Part shown: piece by piece, positions 27,785 through 35,314 of the stretch
Position numbering within the stretch: the stretch's first letter is position 1
Layout: every line of letters begins with the position of its first letter
Source of the DNA: Planctomycetota bacterium
GTDB lineage: Bacteria > Planctomycetota > UBA1135 > GCA-002748355
Length of the DNA: 52,313 nt
Assembly: GCA_011321845.1 (NCBI GenBank)
Contig: DROQ01000267.1
Location: 1-52,313, forward strand
Direction of reading: 5' to 3'
Notes under the pieces: model-generated
The model's database searches: none
The model's input: the letters and a program-made list of their open reading frames with translations, nothing else
Told to the model about the DNA's origin: nothing
Translations under genes and position numbers: made by a program

Positions 27785-27967
27785 TTACAATCCCTTCTGT
27801 CCCCCAGGTAAAGGGAATTCCGAGTACACTTTTCTCATGATCTCCTGTCGTTGTTCCGGAGTGGGAATACCCTTCCCATATGGCCATTGTTTTCGGAAGG
27901 CATTCGTGATTTCCTGGTGGTACGCTGCATCCGCCTCCTTTACGCCCCCCTCGAGGAATGAAATCAT
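27785..27967 (-). pseudogene. Orphan C-terminal toxin domain fragment (Sit-like)
   Basis: 60 residues from ATG 27967; in frame the upstream reading ends at a TAA at 28001-28003, so no N-terminal export or lipoprotein part remains. The text GGVKEADAAYHQEI, then FRKQWPYGKGIPTPEQRQEI, then EFPLPGG resembles from memory the C-terminal toxin tips of SitA-type polymorphic toxins. His in AAYHQEI could be catalytic. It sits between a predicted immunity gene upstream (41 bp) and its own presumed immunity gene 2 bp downstream. This is the classic look of a displaced toxin cassette: a tip plus immunity gene left over after recombination. It may be untranslated, or be a donor for tip exchange. Confidence 0.6.
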
Positions 27968-28008
27968 TCCGGGGGAGCTTTGATCAGCCTCCTTGCTCCT
28001 TTACCTGC

Positions 28009-28437
28009 TCACGGCAAAGGAGCATCAGGGAATCTTGCAGACTCCTCAAGGATTAAAAACTCCTCAATGTCCTCAATGTCACCAGCAAGGACCGCGGCCC
28101 AAGCAGCTTCGATCCGCCATGCAAAGCGATCAAGAACAGCTGCTTCGTGCTGATCCAGAGCATGGTATTGGGAATCGCGAATCATTAAAGTGATCGTAAC
28201 CACCGCGTAAGCAACCACCCTGGGTAATTCCATATCGGAAACACCTGCCCCGGGATGATTCAATTCCAAATTGAGGGCACTGATAACCTTCAAGCAATCT
28301 TTCATGGCATCCCGGAAGCCAGGGTTCAAATGGCCTTCGGGCCAGGTAGTCGATGCCACCGAAGGAACGTCCTGCCCTCCCCCTTCTGAGAGTCCGGCAT
28401 GCCAACAAAGTCGCGTTATGGTTTTTTTCGAAACCAC
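28009..28437 (-). CDS. Putative immunity protein paired with frameshifted toxin
   Basis: 142 residues from GTG 28437, 5 bp behind the TAG of the toxin remnant. No signal peptide. The core (FRDAMKDCLKVISALNLEL, PRVVAYAVVTITLMIRDSQ, ALDQHEAAVLDRFAWRIEA) is mostly helical and the C-terminus is acidic. I cannot name its family; the immunity role rests on position and size. Unlike the toxin, its frame is intact, which fits selection to keep immunity after the toxin is lost. Confidence 0.6.
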   Translation of the reverse strand: MVSKKTITRLCWHAGLSEGGGQDVPSVASTTWPEGHLNPGFRDAMKDCLKVISALNLELNHPGAGVSDMELPRVVAYAVVTITLMIRDSQYHALDQHEAAVLDRFAWRIEAAWAAVLAGDIEDIEEFLILEESARFPDAPLP

Positions 28438-28442
28438 TGAAG

Positions 28443-28915
28443 CTACCTAGAGCGGACACCCGGTGCGACCGGAACATGGGAACCCCGACCGGCCCCGGGC
28501 AGATGGATATGTGGAACAGGATTGGCTTTCCAGTTTGAAGGCGAGGCCAGGTCTCGATTTTGTGGCGCAGACTCCTAGCCGATGCCCGGAAACCAGGGTA
28601 TTTAACCTCCTTCGCCCAATCAATAACGGTTTCTGCATCTTCGCGGGAAAGGGCTTTTCTTCCTTTATTCGTAGCTCCCTTCACAATCTCCTTGAGAGCT
28701 TCCTGATCAAGGGGAAGCCTTTGTCCCTTCTTGCACTCATTAGGAACAACCCCCCCAGCCGTCCAACCCTGTACGCATTCGCTCCCGGCACCCTGAGGTT
28801 GAAGACCAGGATCTTCTTCTCAAAGCGCACTTCACGGGCGAAAACCTGTAAAGGGCTCTTCGCCGGGGAGAGCACTTCGCAAGGCTTCAAGAGAGAGAGA
28901 GAGAGAGAGCATCAT
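28443..28915 (-). pseudogene. Sit-like polymorphic toxin remnant with several frameshifts
   Basis: Read on the reverse strand, coherent toxin-like pieces lie in different frames in the right order: LEALRSALPGEEPFTGF, then AREVRFEKKILVFN, then PQGAGSECVQGWTAGGV running on through KGRKALSREDAETVIDWAKE to KYPGFRAS, then SNWKANPVPHIHLPGAG and HVPVAPGVRSR up to the TAG at 28443-28445. At least three frame changes are needed. The final segment with HIHLPGAG is what I associate with toxin tips of myxobacterial Sit systems. The lipoprotein N-terminus is absent. Either the gene is dead or the assembly has indels here; the 7-C run at 28749-28756 is a possible trouble spot. Confidence 0.65.
28891..28909. 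repeat. (GA)n dinucleotide microsatellite
   Basis: Nineteen bases of perfect GA repeat, (CT)n on the toxin strand. They lie between tandem ATG codons (28915 and 28912) and the first toxin-like segment, in a position where slippage would change the reading frame. Confidence 0.9.
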
Positions 28916-28989
28916 GGGAAATCTCCCACATGGATCATGATGCAAGGCTACGGACTGGGGATTTCCCTCAGTTCCCCAAGGAACCCTCT

Positions 28990-30423
28990 CTATGAAGCAC
29001 CGAATGAACCATATTTTTTTGCAAGCTTGGGAAACCTCTCTGCTAAATCCTCCTCATCCCATTCTTCTCCATCCGGCTCAGAACTTTCATGGATTTCATC
29101 CTCCAAAACATCCATCGGCATCTCTTCGCCTGTCAGCTCTTCAAAAGCATCATGGATGGCATAACGGTATCCTTCCAAATCGACATCATCCAGCCCATCC
29201 AGGGAAGCAAGGGTATCGGGGGCTTTCAAGGCACCCATGTAGATTTCTTTGCCCTCTGAGATCAAAAAATCTCGCCAATATTCAAACCCATCGTCTCCAC
29301 ACCCACCTTGGATCAAATAGGCAGCACCCCAAAGATCCCAACTATAAGCCTGCCTGATTTTCTTCATATAAATCTTGTAAAACTCAACGATTTGGTCAGG
29401 GTCCAGATTCTTCAAAAGGCTCTTTAAAGCTTTTGGGCGTTTCTCACGGCTTCCATCCGCTTTTTCTTTTGCTTTTTCAACAATCTTCCAAAACCATTCA
29501 TCATTCAGTTCCTTTCCTTTGCCAGCCTTTTTCCGGCCTCTCTTCTTTTGGCCCCTCCTCTTGTTCTCAACAAGCTTTTCATCCTCCTCAAAATGGGAGT
29601 AGTGAAGTCGATTCATAAATCCGACTTCCTTTAAGTTCTTACAAGAAAGGAGCGGAGAGATATCCCCATCCAAAATATTTGTGTCTTCGATAAAAAAGAA
29701 TGTCTCCAATTCATCCATCCCCTCAATCGGGCGGAGAGAAGGCAAGTCCCCTACATTGAACAAATGGACCGTCTTCAGGTGCGGTAGAAATCTTAAAGGC
29801 TCGATGTCTTTCAGCTTCTTACACCCATAAATTTTCAACTCCCTTAAACCCGCAACCTTTTCCAAACCCTCCAAGGAAACAAGCCGTCGAGCATTTGCGA
29901 TTTCAAGGCTTTCAAGCTTGCTCAAAGATTCCACACCGTTCAATGATTCTAGCCTGGTATTTAGAAGAGCAAGGGAAGTTAAGGAAGGCAATCTGGAAAA
30001 GTCTCTTAAATTTTTTCCAGAATAATGATTCAGCCAAACGTCCTTTAAATTTTTATTTAAGAACAAAGACCCTGCATTCTTGTGCCATTGATCATAATGA
30101 ACAAGCTCTAGATGGGGAAATTCCTGAAATCTTATTTCTCGTTCACTAAAACTATGAATAGAAAGATGCCTCAATTCTTTTAAGAAATGGATTGGCTCCA
30201 GATCCTCAAGACTCCAATCCAGAACCTTTAACCATTGAATCTTTGCAATTCCAGCCAGAGACTCCAAAAAAGAAAGGTCACCCTCCCATCCCTTTGCATA
30301 GTTCAAATAAAGTTCTACGACTCCATGGCTTTGAACTGCATCTAAGGCCCGCTCAGACCAGGGACCCAACATGACCATTCTTGTGCCATAAACTCCGTCT
30401 TCAAAAAGCCATTTTTTCTGCAT
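28990..30423 (-). CDS. Leucine-rich-repeat protein fused to DUF4240
   Basis: 477 residues, no signal peptide. About residues 55-275 are leucine-rich repeats (LKVLDWSLEDLEPIHFLKEL, LESLEIANARRLVSLEGLEK, LKTVHLFNVGDLPSLRPI). A strongly basic linker follows (KRRGQKKRGRKKAGKGK, about 288-305). The C-terminal part (about 308-430) is DUF4240: VEFYKIYMKKIRQAYSWDL, then GGCGDDGFEYWRDFLISEGKE. The end is acidic. DUF4240 proteins are poorly understood; I have seen them with LRR or WGR partners and near toxin genes. AT-rich with codon use unlike the C-rich neighbours, which suggests acquisition. It starts 16 bp behind the DUF4279 gene, so they form an operon that leads into the toxin remnant. Confidence 0.8.
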   Translation of the reverse strand: MQKKWLFEDGVYGTRMVMLGPWSERALDAVQSHGVVELYLNYAKGWEGDLSFLESLAGIAKIQWLKVLDWSLEDLEPIHFLKELRHLSIHSFSEREIRFQEFPHLELVHYDQWHKNAGSLFLNKNLKDVWLNHYSGKNLRDFSRLPSLTSLALLNTRLESLNGVESLSKLESLEIANARRLVSLEGLEKVAGLRELKIYGCKKLKDIEPLRFLPHLKTVHLFNVGDLPSLRPIEGMDELETFFFIEDTNILDGDISPLLSCKNLKEVGFMNRLHYSHFEEDEKLVENKRRGQKKRGRKKAGKGKELNDEWFWKIVEKAKEKADGSREKRPKALKSLLKNLDPDQIVEFYKIYMKKIRQAYSWDLWGAAYLIQGGCGDDGFEYWRDFLISEGKEIYMGALKAPDTLASLDGLDDVDLEGYRYAIHDAFEELTGEEMPMDVLEDEIHESSEPDGEEWDEEDLAERFPKLAKKYGSFGAS

Positions 30424-30439
30424 TTAATCTTGGCGCATC

Positions 30440-30877
30440 TCAATCTAGGTTTCGGTCGGGATCGGAAATATCAAGACGGAAATTTGCATCCAAATCGACC
30501 ATCCATTTCATGATTTCAGGAGTCAAATCCAATAGAGGAACGTAGTCTTTCACCACAACCTTGGAATGGAGGAATAATTCAAACCCATTCCTTATCGAGT
30601 AGCATTTCATTTTCTCGAATCCTTCTGAGAATCTTTCGATAAACTCCTCAAAAGCCTCACTGAGACAAGCGAAAGGTTTCTTTTCGAATCCGATACTCCA
30701 AATATCATGCAAGCAATCATTGTTGGGGTTCAGGTCCCGGATCCTTTTCTTTATTCTGGCCGTTTGGATGGGGGCCATTCCAACTTCTTTTGTGATCAAG
30801 TCAAAACTTGGCAGCCTTCCACCAATCGTTAAGTAAATTGAAAAACAAGAAAAATCCCCTTCATGAATTATCTTCAA
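30440..30877 (-). CDS. DUF4279-like protein, possible immunity protein
   Basis: 145 residues from TTG 30877 (no better start in frame). The order FSIYLTIGGRLPSFDLITKEVG, a conserved Trp in DIWSIGFEKK, and a C-terminal VVVKDYVPLLDLTPEIMKWM match DUF4279 as I know it. These are small soluble proteins that often turn up in accessory clusters next to polymorphic toxins; an immunity role is inferred from that. AT-rich like the LRR gene 16 bp downstream. Confidence 0.65.
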   Translation of the reverse strand: MKIIHEGDFSCFSIYLTIGGRLPSFDLITKEVGMAPIQTARIKKRIRDLNPNNDCLHDIWSIGFEKKPFACLSEAFEEFIERFSEGFEKMKCYSIRNGFELFLHSKVVVKDYVPLLDLTPEIMKWMVDLDANFRLDISDPDRNLD

Positions 30878-31093
30878 GGCATCTCACATTTCATCGAGGT
30901 TTCAATGGATAGGGTTGTTTGGCTTCATATTTTTTCAAGCTGAAAAGAATGATTTTGCCTCCTTTTTCCCCCAGACCAAAGAAATCTTCTCCCCGGATTC
31001 CTTTGCGACAGGAAAAACCCAAGCGTTTGATCCATGTTGTCCGCCTCCTTTTCCGCCGGGACAGTGCTGTCAAAGATCATTCACCCCTCGCTC

Positions 31094-31403
31094 TGAAACC
31101 TCCTCAATCCTCCTTGGAACCCGCGATCCGGGCTCAAAACTCCACCATCCAAAATCAGGTCCCCCTTGCCTGAAGGCCAGGCTTTTTCTCCAGCGTTACG
31201 TTTGGGCGATTAGGAGCGATTAGGAAAGGACTCTCTTGGACAGGCCTGCCGCCGGGACGGTCCCCTATGTTTTCACCCAGGCCTGTCCAAGAGAGCTTTT
31301 TCAAAATCTTCCAAACCTAAGCCTGGAAACCAAAAACCTTGGAAGCAGACAAGGGGGACCTGATTTCGGATGGTGGAGTTTTGGGCTTAGGATGCAGGTT
31401 TCA
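31094..31403. repeat. Nested imperfect palindrome, MITE-like
   Basis: Outer arms of 41 bp (31132-31172 and 31346-31386) are complementary with about four mismatches, and a further short pairing (TGAAACCT near 31094, AGGTTTCA near 31396) continues outward after a gap. Inside lie an 8-bp pair (31177-31184 / 31319-31326) and a perfect 18-bp pair (31231-31248 / 31278-31295, CTCTCTTGGACAGGCCTG). No transposase is present. I could not identify a target-site duplication. A miniature inverted-repeat element or a structured RNA are both possible. Confidence 0.65.
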
Positions 31404-31439
31404 GCGGGAATGGAAGGATGTTTCGAGACAAGAGCCGGA

Positions 31440-31600
31440 TGATCTTGGACAGCACTGGTTTTCACCGGACCTTTTCACCGGACGTTTCGATAAGGACTTT
31501 TTGCGCCCGTAGCCCGGATCAAACTCACTCCCCCTGCTGCCCACCCAACAGGCAAATGCTCCAGACACTCTGAGGTCGAAGGCCAAAGCTCTGCTCCCTG
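31440..31600 (-). pseudogene. Short fragment resembling the Sit-like toxin remnant
   Basis: On the reverse strand the stretch reads STSECLEHLPVGWAAGGV in one frame, against GAGSECVQGWTAGGV in the remnant at 28.8 kb. The underlying DNA is visibly similar (for example ACCTCAG followed by GGAGC in both). It ends soon after in a stop. I read it as a second, more decayed toxin piece. Confidence 0.35.
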
Positions 31601-31699
31601 CCCCTTGGAGAACAAAGAATCCCTTGCGGTAAAGGGGTTTGGAATCCTCGGGGGACGGTTCTTCGCATTCTTTGGGGTCTGCGGCTATCTTTCCCTTCT

Positions 31700-34384
31700 A
31701 TGGAAATCCGGAGAAGCAAACGGGCTGGGGGGGCGAATCTCGTTTCCATTCTGCTGCTCCTCTTGGTGCCGGCGGTTCTTCTCTTTCCGTCTCTTTTTGG
31801 GAACAGGGACTATGTGCCTTTCGATCTGAGCACCTTTCCTCCTTGGTCGGTGGGGCTGGAGAGCCAGGTCCTGGAGGCGAGGAGGCAGGGGGGGAACTAC
31901 GACATCACCGAAAAGACGGTGCTCTGCGCGCAGGAATACCGGCTCGCGCGGGAGGAGATTGTCGACGGGGTGTTTCCTCACTGGGATCCCTATGTGCGGG
32001 CAGGAGGGCCGCTGTTCGCGAACGCCCTGAACGGCTTTGTCTATCCGACGCACTGGCTCTTTTTCCTGACCAGCCCGGAGAAGGCCTTCGGGCTCGCGGC
32101 CTGGGTGGCGTTTGCGATGGCGGGGCTCTTTTGCTACTTCTTTTTGCGGGCTGTGGGGCTGGGGGTCTTGGGGGCGCTCTGCGGGGGGCTGGTCTTCCAG
32201 CTCTCGGGGACGCTGGTGGCGAACGGGCACTTCTTCATGCGGATGGAGACGCTGGCCTGGTTGCCCGCGGGGTTTTGGGCGCTCCTCTCCCTGCAACGGC
32301 GGGAGGGGGCGGAGCGCATCCCGGCCTTCGTGGGATTCGCCCTCACGCTCTGCATGACCTGGCTGGCGGGCTTCCCGCCCTTCGCGGCCTCCTGTTCGAT
32401 GGCTTTCGGGCTCTACGCCCTTGCGCTGGGCGTGCGGACCCTGCGCCAGCAGGGCAAGGGCGAAGCCCTGGCCTACTCCCTCTGGACGGGGGGAGCGATC
32501 GCGGTGGGACTCCTCCTGCCCATGGTGCAGCTCCTCCCCATGCTCGACTACTTTCCGGAGTCGCAGCGGGACCTGCACCAGAGTCTCGCCTCCCTGCTCT
32601 CGCAGGGCTTGGACCCCATGGGCTGGCTGGACTTTCTCTTTCCCGCGCTCTTCGGGGACGGGACGATCACCCAGCTGCTGCCCTACGACCGCAATCCCTT
32701 CTTCTACTTGGGCTGGACCCGGACGCACCCGGAGACGGGCAAGCTCTTCTTCCCGCCCAACTTCGTCTACACGGAATACGCCCTCTACTTTGGCGCCTTT
32801 CCGCTCCTCGCGGCCTTTGCGGCGCTGGTGCGTCCCAGCTTCAGGATTCGGCGCTTCGCCTTTCTGGCTCTGCTGGGTTTCCTGCTCCTCTCGAGCGGGG
32901 GCTTTTTGTTCAAGCTCTTCGCCTCCCTCCCGGTCTTCCAGTCCTTTCCCCCCATGCGCTTCGCGGGGCCGGTCTGTTTCTTCGCGGCCATCCTCGCGGG
33001 TATCGGTTTCGACCTCAACCTCCAGCGGATGAAGCGCAGCCGCAAGGTCTTCTGCCTCTCGGTGGGATCCCTTCTCTTCCTGTTCGCGCTCGCGGTCTAT
33101 CTCTGGTCCTCCTGGGCGCTGGAAGATCCCAAGGGCAGGACCGGCTGGGTGCTCGAGGGGATCGCCCATCGCTGGGCGGGCAATCTCAGCAGCGGAGATC
33201 CGCTGGAGATGGCTCGCAACATCCTCGGACCTTATTTCCCGGCGAGCCTTTTGCGCCTCAAGGAATCTTCCCTCCACGCCGCCCTCTTCCTCCTTCTGGG
33301 GCTGCTCTGGTTCGCCCTCCGCTGCCGCAAGAATCTGCGGCAGGGCGGCGCCTTCTACTCGAGCCTCTCCCTCGCGGCTCCGCTGCTGATCATCCTGGAC
33401 CTCTTCCCCCTGGCCCACCGCCTCAATCCGACCTTTCCCCACCGGGAGCTGCCCGACACGACGGTGCACCGCTTCCTGCGGGACCGGGCCATGGCCTCCA
33501 AGGAGCAGGGCGGGTTCATGGTGGCAAGGGTGTCCCACAAGGCGGGCGCGCCGATCGCTCTCCCACCCAACCTGCTGATCCCCCTCGGGATCCGGGACCT
33601 CAACGCCTACGCCTTCTTGGACGCCTGGTCGCACAAACCCTTTCTCAAGATGTATGGCAAGGGCCAGATGATCCGCAACTTCTGGCTCAAGTCCCTCCCC
33701 GCGGACGAGCGCCTGGGCTACGGCATCTTCGATCTCTTCGGGGTGCGTTACTTGCTGAGCACGGAGGAGATCGAGGAACTTGGGCCAGGCGCGACTCCGC
33801 CCCTCGAAGGGCCGGGAGGCAAGTTCTTCATCTACGAGCGCAAGACCGCGCTGCCGCGGGCCTTCTTCGTCGAAAACCCGGAGCTGGTCTCGGACGAGGA
33901 AGCCTTGGACCGGCTCACGAGCAGCGAGTTCGATCCCCGCGCGAGCCTCCTGCTCTCGCATCCCTACGGGGTGGACGGACTCCGCGCTCCACGCCCCGAA
34001 AAGCTCCCCGAGCAGCGGACCCGGGAGAAGCGAGGGGAGCCCAGGATCCATTTCCTCTCGGATCATCCCTCCGCCATCAAGATCCTGGTCGAGAACAGCC
34101 CCGGCGGCTGGCTCCTCCTCAGCGACGTCGCCATGTCCCATTGGAAGGCCCACCTCAACGGACAAACCGTCCCCTGGTGGCGCGCGGATCTCTGCTTCCG
34201 CGCCATCCAGGTCCCTCCAGGCGACCACGAGGTGCTCTGGACCTATGACCCCGGCCCCTTCCTGCACGGCCTCTGGCTCTCGGCCTTCTCCCTCGCCAGC
34301 CTCCTCATCCTCCTCCTCTGGTGGAACGGCCGGAAATCCTCGGGCGAAGAGGAGGAGGTGGGGACCACGACCCTGTCCTCATGA
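31700..34384 (+). CDS. YfhO-like polytopic membrane protein (GT-C type), paralogue 2
   Basis: 894 residues. An N-terminal helix (14-31) is followed by the loop YVPFDLSTFPP and HWDPYVRAGGPL, a large transmembrane cluster (about 120-470), another helix pair near 515-580, a C-terminal soluble beta domain (about 600-860, with HWKAHLNGQTVPWWRADL) and a last helix (about 853-872). This is the full YfhO-type layout, longer than paralogue 1. It is thought to act in transfer of sugars to envelope polymers. ATG 31700 has no strong binding site. Its stop overlaps the start of the next gene (ATGA), so the hydrolase is translationally coupled to it. Confidence 0.85.
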   Translation: MEIRRSKRAGGANLVSILLLLLVPAVLLFPSLFGNRDYVPFDLSTFPPWSVGLESQVLEARRQGGNYDITEKTVLCAQEYRLAREEIVDGVFPHWDPYVRAGGPLFANALNGFVYPTHWLFFLTSPEKAFGLAAWVAFAMAGLFCYFFLRAVGLGVLGALCGGLVFQLSGTLVANGHFFMRMETLAWLPAGFWALLSLQRREGAERIPAFVGFALTLCMTWLAGFPPFAASCSMAFGLYALALGVRTLRQQGKGEALAYSLWTGGAIAVGLLLPMVQLLPMLDYFPESQRDLHQSLASLLSQGLDPMGWLDFLFPALFGDGTITQLLPYDRNPFFYLGWTRTHPETGKLFFPPNFVYTEYALYFGAFPLLAAFAALVRPSFRIRRFAFLALLGFLLLSSGGFLFKLFASLPVFQSFPPMRFAGPVCFFAAILAGIGFDLNLQRMKRSRKVFCLSVGSLLFLFALAVYLWSSWALEDPKGRTGWVLEGIAHRWAGNLSSGDPLEMARNILGPYFPASLLRLKESSLHAALFLLLGLLWFALRCRKNLRQGGAFYSSLSLAAPLLIILDLFPLAHRLNPTFPHRELPDTTVHRFLRDRAMASKEQGGFMVARVSHKAGAPIALPPNLLIPLGIRDLNAYAFLDAWSHKPFLKMYGKGQMIRNFWLKSLPADERLGYGIFDLFGVRYLLSTEEIEELGPGATPPLEGPGGKFFIYERKTALPRAFFVENPELVSDEEALDRLTSSEFDPRASLLLSHPYGVDGLRAPRPEKLPEQRTREKRGEPRIHFLSDHPSAIKILVENSPGGWLLLSDVAMSHWKAHLNGQTVPWWRADLCFRAIQVPPGDHEVLWTYDPGPFLHGLWLSAFSLASLLILLLWWNGRKSSGEEEEVGTTTLSS

Positions 34385-35157
34385 GCCTCGTCCTCCAACC
34401 TCTGGCCTCGGGAAGCAAGGGCAACGCCACTCTCATCAAGGGAAGGCTGGGCTCCCTCCTGATCGACGCGGGCCTCTCCAAAAAGCGGATCGTCGAGCGG
34501 CTCCGCCAGGTCGGCCATCGGCCCGAGGATCTGGACGCCGTCCTCCTCACCCACTGGCACAAGGACCACACCCGCGGGGCGAGCCTGCTCTGCCGCCGCA
34601 TGGGCATCCCGCTCTACGCCACACCGGCCTGCATGCCTGCCCAGAAGCCGGAGCTGCTGCGGCAGCCCAGGACCTTCCGGCCCGGGGAGAGTTTCGAGGT
34701 CGGAGAGTTCAAGGTCGAGTCCACGGCCCTTCCCCATGACGCGCCCGAGACGGTGGCCTTCTTCATCGAGGCTCAGGGGCTGCGCGTCGGCATCGTGACC
34801 GATCTGGGACACCCCTTCGATCCCGGCCTTCCGGCTCGGCTTCGCGAGCTGGATGCCCTGCTCCTGGAGTTCAACCACGACGAAGAACTCCTCCACCGAG
34901 GACCGTATCCCCCTTTTCTCAAGGAGCGCATCCTCTCCCGAGAAGGGCATCTCTCGAACGCGCAGGCAGGAAGCCTCCTCGAGCAGAGCCTGACGGGGCG
35001 GCACCAGGTCCTCTTCGCCGCCCACCTCAGCGAAACCAACAACCGACCGGAAATCGCGATGGAGCAGATCCTGAGGAGCTGCCACAGGGCCGGCCGCGCC
35101 GACCTGGAGGTCCACCTCTGCCTGCAGGACCAGCCCACTCAGGCCCACTGGTTTTAA
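34381..35157 (+). CDS. Metallo-beta-lactamase-fold hydrolase, YycJ-like
   Basis: 258 residues. N-terminal LASGSKGNATLI, then the metal motif THWHKDH with His58, His60, Asp62 and His63, a Asp in VTDLGH and further His near the C-terminus (FAAHLSETNN). This pattern fits the YycJ/WalJ group of MBL proteins, which act on nucleic acids or small substrates in the cytoplasm. The start at 34381 overlaps the preceding stop, which decides it against the in-frame upstream extension. Confidence 0.88.
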   Translation: MSLVLQPLASGSKGNATLIKGRLGSLLIDAGLSKKRIVERLRQVGHRPEDLDAVLLTHWHKDHTRGASLLCRRMGIPLYATPACMPAQKPELLRQPRTFRPGESFEVGEFKVESTALPHDAPETVAFFIEAQGLRVGIVTDLGHPFDPGLPARLRELDALLLEFNHDEELLHRGPYPPFLKERILSREGHLSNAQAGSLLEQSLTGRHQVLFAAHLSETNNRPEIAMEQILRSCHRAGRADLEVHLCLQDQPTQAHWF

Positions 35158-35314
35158 TTGCAGAAGGCCCCTGGCGCCCCCTCGACCCACTCCCATGGGA
35201 AGCTGAGGGCAGGGGGATGGGCCTCTCAAGTTCGGCTTTTTCCCCGACGAAGCATTACTACTGGCCTCGCCACCCAGGGCGCTGCCATTGCATCCGTTGT
35301 TGGGGGAAATCAAT

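Larger units (their letters stand above)
30878..31699. other. Spacer of 822 bp at right edge of accessory island
   Basis: No convincing gene. It contains a nested palindromic element (31094-31403), a fragment similar to the toxin remnant (about 31440-31600), and the presumed promoter of the YfhO-like gene at 31700. Composition returns to GC-rich at the right end. Confidence 0.6.

Noticed and set aside
31639-34267. Long open frames on both strands overlapping YfhO-like paralogue 2
   Set aside because: Shadow frames with Gly/Ala/Arg-rich or Glu-rich text; the + frame from 31700 has the membrane helices and family loops.
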